From SIG435 sp045530725 (lineage in GTDB: Bacteria; Bacillota; Clostridia; UMGS1810), in assembly GCA_045530725.1 (NCBI GenBank), contig JAZSCT010000030.1, positions 1 to 50,677 of the forward strand: a DNA stretch of 50,677 nt. The letters run 5' to 3'. The notes beneath the pieces are model-generated. The model did no database searches and had not been told where the DNA came from. It worked only from the letters and a program-made list of their open reading frames with translations. Position numbers and translations under genes: made by a program. Each line of letters begins with the position of its first letter. The stretch's first letter is position 1. Shown here in pieces: positions 15,187-23,561 of this stretch.

Positions 15187-15978
15187 TTATTTGCGTATTT
15201 TTTCCATAAGTTTGAGTAAATATGTCATACCTGCAGTCTGGATGCATGTGACAATCACTTCTTCGGCAAGTCTGGGTATATAGAATACAAGAAGTGCAAT
15301 GTCATTTGTGATATACATCTTCATTATGATAAATGAATTTATTGTAGTGACAATAACATTTGATATAAGAAGTGTAATGAGCAGTTTTATAAATCTCTCA
15401 TTGGTATCATGGGACAGTTTTTTGTAACAGATATTCAGAAGGCATATTACAGAAGTAATTACAAATACTGAAACAAAAGTGAAGTTTATGTAATCAACAA
15501 TCTTAACCCCTGACTTGGTAACTCCCATAGATATAAGAAACTCTGAATATGCACATTGGGGAAAGAAAGAAAGGATACCCATATTCACAAAACCCAAAGT
15601 GCCGATAATGGTTGTAATCGAAAGGAAAAGTTTAAAGAACTTTTCGCTGAAATCAGATGTATTTACCTTGAAAGCCCTTGAAAGACCGCCCACCATAAAT
15701 CCGCCCAAAGCCGATGTGAGAGTGAAGAATATATTGAAGGCTCCTTCAGGCTTTGCAAAATGGCAAAGCACATCGGTAACACCGCTTGTAAGCATTCCCC
15801 ATATGGGTCCATATAATACTGCAGGGATCTTGGATATAATCCCCGAAAGGCTTATGCGAAGTCCTATCGCACCTCCTATGGGCACAGGGATGTCAAAGAG
15901 ACTCATTATCACCGAGACTGCAATGAAAAGTCCTGTAAGTACAAGTTTTTGTGTATCATACGATTTCTTATTTTCCAT
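15187..15978 (-). CDS. folT: Folate-family ECF transporter S component
   Basis: 263 residues, membrane protein with about six hydrophobic helices. The N-terminus has the folate ECF signature (FDIPVPIGGAIGLRISLSG and YGPIWGMLTSGVTDVL). S components bind the vitamin and partner with a shared EcfT/EcfA module, not encoded here. The THF-riboswitch immediately upstream strongly supports folate as substrate. ATG 15978 follows GGAGGTG, which lies in the right arm of the expression hairpin. It is longer than many FolT proteins (about 170-200 aa) because of a C-terminal membrane extension. Confidence 0.88.
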   Translation of the reverse strand: MENKKSYDTQKLVLTGLFIAVSVIMSLFDIPVPIGGAIGLRISLSGIISKIPAVLYGPIWGMLTSGVTDVLCHFAKPEGAFNIFFTLTSALGGFMVGGLSRAFKVNTSDFSEKFFKLFLSITTIIGTLGFVNMGILSFFPQCAYSEFLISMGVTKSGVKIVDYINFTFVSVFVITSVICLLNICYKKLSHDTNERFIKLLITLLISNVIVTTINSFIIMKMYITNDIALLVFYIPRLAEEVIVTCIQTAGMTYLLKLMEKIRK

Positions 15979-15979
15979 C

Positions 15980-16016
15980 AAAAAACACCTCCGTCAATAT
16001 CAGACAGAGGTGTGTG
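15980..16016 (-). terminator. Riboswitch expression platform of folT
   Basis: Minus strand: stem CACCTCTGTC / GACGGAGGTG followed by TTTTTT, directly before the ATG. The right arm contains the Shine-Dalgarno sequence GGAGGTG, so folding would both terminate transcription and hide the ribosome site. Confidence 0.75.
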
Positions 16017-16033
16017 ATACAATACACAAATTA

Positions 16034-16129
16034 TATCCAGCGGATGTAACACCGTATCGCAAGGAACTCCTTTTCGTTTAAGAACTCTACTCCCATTTCT
16101 TAACACTTTACGCACAGCATCTGCTCTGA
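16034..16129 (-). promoter_or_regulatory. Tetrahydrofolate (THF) riboswitch aptamer
   Basis: Read on the minus strand, the conserved blocks of the THF aptamer occur in order: AGCAGATGCTGTGCGTAAAG (normally GCGTTAAGTG), AAATGGGAGT, ACGAA, then CGGTGTTACATCCGCTGG, whose CATCCGCT pairs back to the 5' AGATG strand. The arrangement matches the known class that senses reduced folates. It precedes a hairpin with T-run and the folT start, so folate uptake is turned down when THF is plentiful. Confidence 0.88.
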
Positions 16130-16137
16130 ATGGCATT

Positions 16138-16166
16138 AGTGTATCACATATAGGTTTATTTGTCAA
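16138..16166 (-). promoter_or_regulatory. folT promoter
   Basis: Minus strand: -35 TTGACA (16166-16161), 17-bp spacer, -10 TACACT (16143-16138). A homologous promoter occurs at 18535-18563. Confidence 0.8.
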
Positions 16167-16236
16167 ATTTTTAAGTTCATACCTATAACTTTATTTTCTG
16201 TGGAATAATTTTTTTGTTGAGATTTTACACAGAAAT

Positions 16237-16270
16237 AGTCGAGACCACCAAAAACCTGGTGGTCTCGACT
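16237..16270 (-). terminator. Terminator of the protease operon
   Basis: 14-bp perfect stem AGTCGAGACCACCA / TGGTGGTCTCGACT, GC-rich, with T-rich sequence following on the minus strand. Confidence 0.85.
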
Positions 16271-16288
16271 CACCCCATATTTAATATG

Positions 16289-17044
16289 TTAATTATACCT
16301 TTTTCTTTTTATTATTAGATACAGGACACAAGCAGAAAGCAGTATTACCATCATAACAGTATAAAATATGTTACTGTCTTCATTCCCATATCCTCCGCTT
16401 GTTTTTTCGCTTTCTATTGCAGTTCCCTCAAATCTTTCGGAAAAAATCTGTACAACATTTTTCTCTTGAGTATTTACTGTCTGCAAATTGTTATCGTTTA
16501 CAGATTTATCTAAATCTATAAATCTTTCAACGTCATCATTGTTTATAACAAATCCATTTATTATAACACCTTCTGTTACGTATTTAACTTCGCTCAATCT
16601 AACATTCTTTTGTTCCTTGACAAAATTATCAACTATGGAGCCGCTGGCAACACATAACACTTTAAAGTCATTATCATCCTTCACAATTTCCGCCATAGCA
16701 ACTTCTCTATTTGATACGATTATATGAAAATACCATTTGTCTCTTTTTTCCAAATATGGTTCTACCCTTGTTGCCTGTTTCTCGGTTGCTTCTTTTATTT
16801 TTTGTTTGCTAATACTATACCCTTGTATTCCGTCGCCAAATGTGATAGTTGTCAAATCATCGCTATCTGTTATATTAAAGTTTTCGGGATCTCCTTGCAA
16901 AGGAATTAGAATTGTTTCATAATTTTTAATTGTCTTTGTTTCAAGTAAATTTTTTATTACATCTATTTCATCTGTACTTTCCGCATAAGAACATACATTG
17001 AGCAACAATAATAATAAACAAGTTAAAATCAAGATTTTTTTCAT
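16289..17044 (-). CDS. Secreted, membrane-anchored protein paired with the cysteine protease
   Basis: 251 residues: signal peptide (1-21, cleaved near SYA), an extracellular alpha/beta region, a low-complexity stalk, and a C-terminal membrane helix (about 225-245) ending in the positively charged KRKRYN. I do not recognise a family. The start overlaps the end of the papain-like protease gene by 4 bp (ATG/stop), so the two are translationally coupled. A protease with a coupled membrane-tethered partner suggests the partner is an inhibitor, chaperone or substrate/anchor; none is proven. Confidence 0.7.
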   Translation of the reverse strand: MKKILILTCLLLLLLNVCSYAESTDEIDVIKNLLETKTIKNYETILIPLQGDPENFNITDSDDLTTITFGDGIQGYSISKQKIKEATEKQATRVEPYLEKRDKWYFHIIVSNREVAMAEIVKDDNDFKVLCVASGSIVDNFVKEQKNVRLSEVKYVTEGVIINGFVINNDDVERFIDLDKSVNDNNLQTVNTQEKNVVQIFSERFEGTAIESEKTSGGYGNEDSNIFYTVMMVILLSACVLYLIIKRKRYN

Positions 17045-17643
17045 AGCGTTATCTCCTTTTTTATTTTATTAGGACGCACGTTTGTTTTGATACCATGTAT
17101 ATCTCCAAAAAAGTCATCATTAACTTCATAATCAGCAAAATTATAATAGTATCTTTGCGTTCCACTCATTCTTGGATCCAAAACATACAATCCTTGATAT
17201 GTTCCGTTTTCTTCATATCCATATATAATTTGAGCATGACCATTTCCATTTCCTCCTACCCATCCAATAGATGTTTCTATAGGGCTGTACCAACCTGACA
17301 ACATATTTTTAACATTTGCAAATGTAATTGTTCCACTTTTAGGAGTATTAGCAACCATATACCAGCTTAAAGCGTTGGTCATTTCACTATATGTTGCCCC
17401 ATCGTTCACAGCGGAACCTTTTACTGTAGTAACTATATCAGTTTGGGTAGGAAGAGGATTCCACGTATTCAAATAATCTATAATCATCAATGTTGTTGCT
17501 GCCCAACACCAATTTGACTTTTCTTGTCTTCTATCTGTCATATTCAATTTAAATGTTGTAGCACTTGCGCTAATCGTGCTTCCAACCAAAAGTACAACAA
17601 CTAATATCATTGAAACTATTCTATATTTTTTCATATAAACCAT
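17041..17643 (-). CDS. Secreted papain-like cysteine protease (C70/C39-like)
   Basis: 200 residues with a signal peptide (to about residue 28, SASA). The papain-like site is complete: oxyanion Gln40 and nucleophile Cys46 (QEKSNWCWAA), His136 (GHAQIIYGY) and Asp156 (YVLDPRM). The Q...NWCWAA signature is typical of the AvrRpt2/C70-type and related bacterial papain-fold proteases, with no propeptide. It should act outside the cell. The start may be ATG 17643 or the in-frame ATG 17634; neither has a strong ribosome site (GAAAG before the first). It is coupled to the next gene. Confidence 0.8.
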   Translation of the reverse strand: MVYMKKYRIVSMILVVVLLVGSTISASATTFKLNMTDRRQEKSNWCWAATTLMIIDYLNTWNPLPTQTDIVTTVKGSAVNDGATYSEMTNALSWYMVANTPKSGTITFANVKNMLSGWYSPIETSIGWVGGNGNGHAQIIYGYEENGTYQGLYVLDPRMSGTQRYYYNFADYEVNDDFFGDIHGIKTNVRPNKIKKEITL

Positions 17644-17680
17644 GTGCTTTCGTATATAATTTTATATTGAAGTTCATAAT

Positions 17681-17734
17681 CTAAAAGCCACATGACACAT
17701 AATCCCACCTTTCCCGGATAACAAAAAAACGCAT
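17681..17734 (-). CDS. Possible 17-codon leader peptide
   Basis: ATG 17734 with AGGGG 8 nt before it opens a 17-codon frame (MRFFVIRERWDYVSCGF) ending about 40 bp before the cysteine protease start. No homology is known to me. Rest of the stretch 17,644-18,200 holds only AT-rich sequence and one hairpin. This could be chance. Confidence 0.2.
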   Translation of the reverse strand: MRFFVIRERWDYVSCGF

Positions 17735-18137
17735 AAATCAAAACCCCTGTTCAAAGAGGATTGAATTACACGTTACGCTACTGACTTTCTTTATTTTTTA
17801 TATCTCTATGTTATCAGAGGAACACAATAAAAGCTGCAACTCAACTGAGTCAAACCCCTTTGAAAAATTACTTACTATTGGTATCTCCCCCTTTTCTCTA
17901 TTTCTTAATTTTTTTATAACACATCTTTTACCAAATTGCAAGCACTTATAGATATTTTTTCCATTTTATAATTTTTTTGAACTTGTATTGTAAAATTATT
18001 TATAATAAAGTTTATATTTTTTATTCTCTGGTTATTCTCTTTGGTGGATATCCCAAAATAAGGAAAAAACTAACACTTTTATATATTTGCCCATTAGTAT
18101 TTCTAAAAAACAATGCTTTTTAAGGGATAAAATCAAT

Positions 18138-18183
18138 AAAAAAGTGCGGTCGGAAAAACTTCCGCATTTTTCCGACACTTTTA
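18138..18183. terminator. GTCGGAAAAA hairpin
   Basis: Stem AAGTG..GTCGGAAAAA / TTTTTCCGAC..CACTT with A/T-runs outside, suitable as a terminator on the minus strand behind the short frame at 18201. Confidence 0.6.
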
Positions 18184-18200
18184 AATGACACTTTTGAGAT

Positions 18201-18362
18201 CTATTCAAGTTCTTTTGCCTGTTGTATCATAAGTTTTATATCTTCCATAAATTGTGAGTGCAAGTGGTCTGCGGCAATAAGTCCAAGAAAAATATCATTG
18301 ACTTGTAGTAATTCACAGATTAATTTTGCTAATCTCTCTTTACTGTCAATGGCATCTGACAG
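18201..18362 (-). pseudogene. Short helical ORF or gene remnant
   Basis: An open frame of 54 codons with helical, amphipathic sequence (SDAIDSKERLAKLICELLQV ... LMIQQAKELE) ends at TAG 18201-18203. It has no good ATG at its beginning; an in-frame TAA lies just upstream. It is the only coding-like stretch behind the duplicated promoter/leader at 18.5 kb and is most likely the tail of a lost gene. Family unknown. Confidence 0.35.
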
Positions 18363-18437
18363 TTTTTATAAAACCTCTAATATTGTTTATAATGTGTGAA
18401 ACTTTGCAACACAACCAATTATGCATATAAAAATATC

Positions 18438-18503
18438 CCTATAATTCAATTCCTCTACGAGATTTCAACGAAAAGTCCGTTTCACAGAAAATCGAGTTAT
18501 AGG
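18438..18503 (-). ncRNA. Structured leader-like hairpin
   Basis: CCTATAA / TTATAGG closing stem with an inner GATTTTC...GAAATC stem. It lies where the THF aptamer would be in the folT leader copy but does not keep the aptamer core. Confidence 0.35.
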
Positions 18504-18563
18504 TTTGTGCACAGCATCCTTACTGAATGGGTTAAGTATATCACATATAGATTTATTTGTCAC
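18504..18563 (-). repeat. Degenerate second copy of the folT promoter/leader
   Basis: About 50 of 60 bases match the folT promoter and first aptamer strand at 16,110-16,168: -35-like GTGACA (18563-18558), 17-bp spacer with TCTATATGTGA, -10 TATACT (18540-18535), then CATTCAG...GATGCTGTGC. The similarity stops after GTGC, so the aptamer core is lost. The copy overlaps the last codons of noc. Confidence 0.7.
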
Positions 18564-19401
18564 AAAAAGTTTCATCAGATTTCTTCTTCTTTATCTTTAT
18601 CACATATTCATAATAATCGTCGTTTTCAAATCTTGTGCTTTCTGCATCTATCCCCGACTCCTTCATAGACGAAACTGCGTGCAGGATAGTATTTGTAAAT
18701 ACTCTTATATCGGTGAAGAGTTTTATCTTCTTTTCTTTTTTCTGATTCTTTTCATTATCTTTATCATAAAGTATCTTATCCACAAGTCTTTCGGTATCTC
18801 TCACATTGAGATTGGATTCGCATACCTTCTTTAATACTTCCATTCTTTTTTCTCTGTCACAAAGTCTTATAAGGCTTCTTGCATGTCGCTCGGTGAGACC
18901 AAACTCAACAATCATATTCCTTTCTCCCTTATCAAGCCTTAAAAGTCTTAATTTGTTTGCTATAGAAGGCTGACTTTTGCCAAGTTTTTTTGCAAGTAAA
19001 TCCTGACTTATATTATGAGTTTCTATAAGACTCATAAGTGCCTCTGCCTCATCAAAAAAAGACAGACTTTCTCTCTGGATATTTTCCACAAGAGAAAGAA
19101 CGGCAGAATCATTCTCTCCTGCATCGGTGATAATCGCAGGGATCTTTTCTATACCTGCCATCTGACATGCCTTAAGTCGTCTCTCCCCCATTATAAGTTC
19201 ATATGTAAGAAATCCTCTTTGTCTTAACACCACCGGTTGAATCACTCCGTATTGTTTCACCGATTCGGATAGTTCTCTTAAGCCCTTCTGGGAAAAGTTT
19301 TTTCGTGGCTGATAGGGATTTGGTTTAATTGCCTTAACGGGAACATAAACAACTGTATCCTTCTTAGAAAGTCTTTGGTTCATTAAAGGTCTGTTTTCCA
19401 A
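18553..19401 (-). CDS. noc: Nucleoid occlusion protein (ParB family)
   Basis: 282 residues. The ParB N-terminal CTPase/nuclease-like domain includes NPYQPRK and GERRLKA; the helix-turn-helix is around SQDLLAKKLGKSQPSIANKL. In Firmicutes the ParB paralogue between rsmG and the parAB genes is Noc, which blocks division over DNA. The TTG start at 19401 is chosen because GAGGTG lies 7 nt upstream; the first ATG (19383) has none. The ribosome site lies inside a perfect hairpin. The last codons coincide with a promoter-like repeat. Confidence 0.85.
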   Translation of the reverse strand: MENRPLMNQRLSKKDTVVYVPVKAIKPNPYQPRKNFSQKGLRELSESVKQYGVIQPVVLRQRGFLTYELIMGERRLKACQMAGIEKIPAIITDAGENDSAVLSLVENIQRESLSFFDEAEALMSLIETHNISQDLLAKKLGKSQPSIANKLRLLRLDKGERNMIVEFGLTERHARSLIRLCDREKRMEVLKKVCESNLNVRDTERLVDKILYDKDNEKNQKKEKKIKLFTDIRVFTNTILHAVSSMKESGIDAESTRFENDDYYEYVIKIKKKKSDETFCDK

Positions 19402-19407
19402 AATTAA

Positions 19408-19450
19408 ACACCTCTTTGGTATATTCTATAAGTAAATTATACCAAAGAGG
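19408..19450 (-). promoter_or_regulatory. Hairpin covering the noc ribosome-binding site
   Basis: Perfect 13-bp inverted repeat CCTCTTTGGTATA / TATACCAAAGAGG. The left arm contains the -10 box TATAAT region and the right arm the noc Shine-Dalgarno AGAGG. A partial parS-like GTTTCACATATG (19457-19468) lies upstream. Confidence 0.6.
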
Positions 19451-19489
19451 CAAACATATGTGAAACAAAATCGTTCCAAAAATTATGAC

Positions 19490-19525
19490 AAAACCCGCAG
19501 TTTTTCTATGAAAAATGCGGGTTTT
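19490..19525 (-). terminator. Terminator behind rsmG
   Basis: 10-bp stem AAAACCCGCA / TGCGGGTTTT overlapping the region just after the rsmG stop. Confidence 0.7.
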
Positions 19526-19531
19526 GGATTT

Positions 19532-20218
19532 TTATATCAAAGGTTCTTTAATAGGCTTGGGGCTTTTTCTTGGGAATCTTTTCTCCATTGGCTTAACCTT
19601 CTTTATCACCACAAGATTGTGGCAAAGGTCAGTTGTGGGGACAGAATAATTGATTACCCCTTGAAGTTCTCCGCCAAGTTTTGTAATAGCGTTTTCTGCC
19701 ATTTTTATCTCATCTGAAACAGAAGGACCTTTAAGTGCTACGAAATATCCTCCCACCTTTACATATCCCATACACAATTCACAAAGGGATGCAAGGTTTG
19801 CTACTGCTCTTGATACTGCGAAGTCGTACTTTTCTCTGTATTCCTTCTTATTTGCAAATTCTTCTGCTCTTGCATGAAGAGTGGTACAGTTTAAAAGCGG
19901 AACTTCTTCTATAACACAGTTTAAGAAATTCAGTCTTTTGTTAAGTGAATCAAGCATAGTAATCTTAAGGTCAGGTCTTTCTATAGCCATTACTGCAGAT
20001 GGAAATCCTGCTCCGCACCCTACGTCTATTACACTTGCATTTTCTTCAAATTCCACATGGTCAAATATTGCCATACAATCAAGGAAATGTTTTGTAGCCA
20101 CAGAGTATTCGTCTGTGATGGCAGTAAGATTCATCTTTTCGTTCCATTCTGTAAGAAGAGAATAAAACTTATAATATTTATCTGTATTGTTTTTTATAAG
20201 TTCATTTATGGTATTCAT
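19532..20218 (-). CDS. rsmG: 16S rRNA (guanine527-N7) methyltransferase
   Basis: 228 residues, normal for RsmG/GidB. SAM-binding motif I VIDVGCGAGFPSAVMAI, then MLDSLNKRLNFL (motif II acidic) and the AVSRAVANL region. It methylates G527 of 16S rRNA, near the decoding site. The gene follows mnmG by 10 bp in the conserved mnmE-mnmG-rsmG-noc order. The C-terminus has a basic tail (EKRFPRKSPKP). Confidence 0.96.
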   Translation of the reverse strand: MNTINELIKNNTDKYYKFYSLLTEWNEKMNLTAITDEYSVATKHFLDCMAIFDHVEFEENASVIDVGCGAGFPSAVMAIERPDLKITMLDSLNKRLNFLNCVIEEVPLLNCTTLHARAEEFANKKEYREKYDFAVSRAVANLASLCELCMGYVKVGGYFVALKGPSVSDEIKMAENAITKLGGELQGVINYSVPTTDLCHNLVVIKKVKPMEKRFPRKSPKPIKEPLI

Positions 20219-20228
20219 AATGACTCCT

Positions 20229-22103
20229 TTATTGGATACTTACAAGAAGCACACCTATATCTGCAGGTGACACCCCTGAGATTCTCGATGCCTGACCGAT
20301 AGATGTGGGACGGATTTTGTCAAGTTTTTGTCTTGCTTCGAGACGAAGTCCCTTTATAGACTGATAGTCTATACCTTCAGGGATAAGTTTGTCTTCAAGT
20401 CTTTTGAATTTTTCCACCTGTTCTATCTGCTTTTTAATATATCCGTCATATTTGATCTGGATATGCACCTGTTCCCTTATAAACTTGTCAAGTTCAGGTC
20501 TCTTTTTGTCAATGGGAGAAAGAACCTCATAATCAAGTTCAGGACGTTTGATAAGTTCTGAAAGTTTAATACCCGTCTTTAGCGGTGTTGAGCCAAGAGA
20601 AGAAAGAAGATTGTTGGTTTCTTCACTTGGTCCGATATTTGTATGCTCCACTCTGTCTATCTCTTCTTCTATGAGACGTTTTTTCTCAAGGAATCTATTG
20701 TATCTTTCTTCAGATATAAGTCCGATTTCATAACCAAGGGGTGTAAGCCTCAAATCTGCATTGTCCTGACGGAGAAGCAGTCTGTATTCACTTCTTGATG
20801 TCATCATACGGTAAGGCTCATTTGTGCCTTTGACTGTAATATCGTCTATAAGTGTACCTATATAGCATTGTGAACGGTCAAGGGTAAAGTCAGACTTACC
20901 AGAAATCTTCCTTGCGGCATTTATCCCTGCTACAAGTCCCTGAGCAGCCGCCTCTTCATAGCCTGATGTACCGTTGAACTGTCCTGCACCATAAAGTCCC
21001 GGATAGTCCTTGAACTCAAGAGTGGCTTTAAGTGCAGTTGCATCTACACAGTCATATTCTATGGCATATGCTGTACGCATCATCTTGGCATTCTCAAGTC
21101 CCGGGAGGGAATGAATCATCTTTATCTGCACATCTTCAGGCAGACTTGTGGAAAAGCCCTGAATATACATTTCATCAGTAGTAAGCCCCATAGGTTCTAC
21201 GAAAATCTGATGTCTTTCCTTATCTTTGAATCTTACAATCTTATCTTCGATTGAAGGACAGTATCTTGGACCGATACCTTCAATCTTACCGCTGTATAAA
21301 GGTGAACGATGAAGATTGTCAAGGATTATCTTGTGAGTTTCTGCATTGGTATAGGTAAGATAACAGTTGACTTTGTTTTCGCCCATTTTATCTGTTTCAA
21401 AGGAAAATGGTGTTATCTCATCATCACCCGTCTGTACTTCCATCTTTGAAAAATCTACGGTATTTGCATTTATTCTTGCAGGAGTACCTGTCTTGAATCT
21501 CATAAGAGGAAGTCCCTTTTCCTTAAGGCACAAAGACAACTTGTCGGCGGGAAATACCCCGTCAGGTCCGCTTGAATATGCCACATCACCTACGATTACT
21601 TTTCCTTTGAGAAATGTTCCTGTAGCGATGATAACCGCCTTTACATTATATCTTGCACCTATATTTGTGATAACGCTTTTTACAGAGTTATCCTCGTTAA
21701 ATTCTATATCGGTAATTTCTGCCTGTTTTATATCAAGGTTTTCACATTTTTCAAGACGATGTTTCATTTCCTGCTGATATGCCCTTCTGTCTGACTGAAC
21801 ACGAAGAGAATATACTGCAGGGCCTTTGCCTTTGTTGAGTACTCTTGACTGGATAAATGTAGCATCTGCCACCTTGCCCATTTCACCGCCCAGGGCATCT
21901 ATCTCTCTTACAAGATGACCTTTGGCTGTACCGCCAATACATGGGTTACATGGAAGATTTGCCACAGTATCAAGATTTATTGCAAACATTATTGTACTGC
22001 ATCCAAGCCTTGCACTTGCAAGTGCCGCTTCGCATCCCGCATGACCGCCGCCTACTACTGCCACGTCATAACTGCCTGCATCATATATTTCCACATTAAT
22101 CAT
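20229..22103 (-). CDS. mnmG: tRNA U34 carboxymethylaminomethyl-modifying enzyme, FAD subunit
   Basis: 624 residues, full length. The FAD-binding GGGHAG motif is at residues 18-23, with NLPCNPCIGGTAKGHLVREIDALGG following as the family hallmark (the cysteine pair used in catalysis), and a C-terminal helical domain that binds MnmE and tRNA. With MnmE it installs the cmnm5 group on U34 of several tRNAs. It follows mnmE by 26 bp and is followed by rsmG. Confidence 0.97.
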   Translation of the reverse strand: MINVEIYDAGSYDVAVVGGGHAGCEAALASARLGCSTIMFAINLDTVANLPCNPCIGGTAKGHLVREIDALGGEMGKVADATFIQSRVLNKGKGPAVYSLRVQSDRRAYQQEMKHRLEKCENLDIKQAEITDIEFNEDNSVKSVITNIGARYNVKAVIIATGTFLKGKVIVGDVAYSSGPDGVFPADKLSLCLKEKGLPLMRFKTGTPARINANTVDFSKMEVQTGDDEITPFSFETDKMGENKVNCYLTYTNAETHKIILDNLHRSPLYSGKIEGIGPRYCPSIEDKIVRFKDKERHQIFVEPMGLTTDEMYIQGFSTSLPEDVQIKMIHSLPGLENAKMMRTAYAIEYDCVDATALKATLEFKDYPGLYGAGQFNGTSGYEEAAAQGLVAGINAARKISGKSDFTLDRSQCYIGTLIDDITVKGTNEPYRMMTSRSEYRLLLRQDNADLRLTPLGYEIGLISEERYNRFLEKKRLIEEEIDRVEHTNIGPSEETNNLLSSLGSTPLKTGIKLSELIKRPELDYEVLSPIDKKRPELDKFIREQVHIQIKYDGYIKKQIEQVEKFKRLEDKLIPEGIDYQSIKGLRLEARQKLDKIRPTSIGQASRISGVSPADIGVLLVSIQ

Positions 22104-22129
22104 CCTTTCTTTTCAGGATACAGGGGAAA

Positions 22130-23500
22130 CTATTTTCCCACACAGAACTTATGGAATATTCCGTCCACGATTTCTTCGCTGACTGTAAGTCCCGTTATTT
22201 CACCAAGATATGAGATGGCATTTTCCACATCGATAAATGTCATATCCGCACTCATTCCCATATCAAGTGTATCTATCGCGCCGCTAACTGCCTTTTGTGC
22301 CTTATACAGTGCTTCTTTGTGGCGCATATTTATTATTGCTTCTTTGTTGTCTCCGTTAAGTTCCCCAAGTTCAAAAAGCGACTTTATCTTATGTGTCAGT
22401 TCTTTTACGCCCTTTTCTTCTTTTACGGAAAATTCTATTACATTTTCAAACCCTGATGCAAATTCCTTTGTGTCAGGATTTATCTCTTTTTCTGATTTAT
22501 TTATAAGAACTATCGTCTTCTTGTCTGATACAAGTTCTCCGATAAGTCTGTCATTTTCATCAGGTGGAGTAAGGGCATCAAGTATAAATATCACAAGGGA
22601 TGCTTCTCCGATGAGTTTCTTGGACTTCTCTACACCGATTCTTTCTACAGTATCTCCTGTCTCTCTGATACCTGCCGTATCAATCACTTTAAGTGCAACA
22701 TCGTCCATATACACGTATTCTTCGATACTGTCACGTGTAGTGCCTTCTATCTCTGTGACAATGGCTCTGTCCGTTCCCGAAAGAAGGTTCAAAAGAGATG
22801 ACTTGCCCACATTGGGTTTGCCGCAGATGACAGTTTCTATACCGTCACGGATGATCCTTCCCTTGTCTGATGTTTCTATAAGATGTGATATGTTCTGTTG
22901 TGTATTTTTAAGTATATTATAATACTCGTCCTCTCCGAAGGGTTCAAGTCCTTCTTCAGGGAAGTCAAGCAAAGCCTGAAGATGTGATGTAAGACTTAAG
23001 AGATCTTCTCTTATTTCATTTATCTTCTGACTCAAAACTCCACCAAGTTGGTTTACGCCAAGGGTATGGGCAGATGATGTCCTGGAATTGATAATATCTA
23101 TAACCGCTTCTGCCTTTGTAAGGTCGATTCTTCCGTTTAAGAAGGCTCTTTTTGTAAATTCTCCGCCTTCTGCCAGAGTTGCACCTGATTTTATAAGTTC
23201 TTCAAGCACCTTTCTTGCACCATATACAGAGCCGTGACAGTTGATTTCCACTACGTCTTCCCTTGTATAGGTATTAGGTGCCTTCATCACAGATACCATT
23301 ACTTCATCTATAACGCATCCCTCAGAGGACACTATATTTCCATAGTGAATGGTATGACTTTTCACTTCAAGAAGGCTCTTTTTCCCTTTGAAAAGTTTGT
23401 CTGCAATCTCTATTGACTTATCCCCGCTCATTCTGACTATAGCAATACCGCCTGTACCAAGTGGTGTGGATATTGCCGCAATTGTACTGTCAAAATTCAT
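22130..23500 (-). CDS. mnmE: tRNA modification GTPase
   Basis: 456 residues. An N-terminal formyl-THF-binding domain, then the G domain inserted in a helical domain: G1 GKPNVGKS (227-234), G2 around TTRDS, G3 DTAG (274-277), G4 NKSE. The C-terminal catalytic motif is CVGK (453-456; usually C[ILV]GK). It partners MnmG in U34 modification; K+-stimulated GTP hydrolysis drives the reaction. Confidence 0.97.
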   Translation of the reverse strand: MNFDSTIAAISTPLGTGGIAIVRMSGDKSIEIADKLFKGKKSLLEVKSHTIHYGNIVSSEGCVIDEVMVSVMKAPNTYTREDVVEINCHGSVYGARKVLEELIKSGATLAEGGEFTKRAFLNGRIDLTKAEAVIDIINSRTSSAHTLGVNQLGGVLSQKINEIREDLLSLTSHLQALLDFPEEGLEPFGEDEYYNILKNTQQNISHLIETSDKGRIIRDGIETVICGKPNVGKSSLLNLLSGTDRAIVTEIEGTTRDSIEEYVYMDDVALKVIDTAGIRETGDTVERIGVEKSKKLIGEASLVIFILDALTPPDENDRLIGELVSDKKTIVLINKSEKEINPDTKEFASGFENVIEFSVKEEKGVKELTHKIKSLFELGELNGDNKEAIINMRHKEALYKAQKAVSGAIDTLDMGMSADMTFIDVENAISYLGEITGLTVSEEIVDGIFHKFCVGK

Positions 23501-23530
23501 AACAAAGCCTCCTTTCCAAAATACAAAAAA

Positions 23531-23550
23531 GGGTGTAAGAAATTACACCC
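23531..23550 (-). terminator. Hairpin between jag and mnmE
   Basis: 8-bp stem GGGTGTAA / TTACACCC with a T-run on the minus strand, just behind the jag stop; it may separate the yidC-jag unit from mnmE. Confidence 0.7.
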
Positions 23551-23561
23551 CTATTTTATCA

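Noticed and set aside
15515..16081. 188-codon plus-strand frame
   Set aside because: Antisense to folT and its THF riboswitch.
21915..22922. 335-codon plus-strand frame
   Set aside because: Antisense to mnmG/mnmE, serine-rich composition typical of a shadow frame, no ribosome site.
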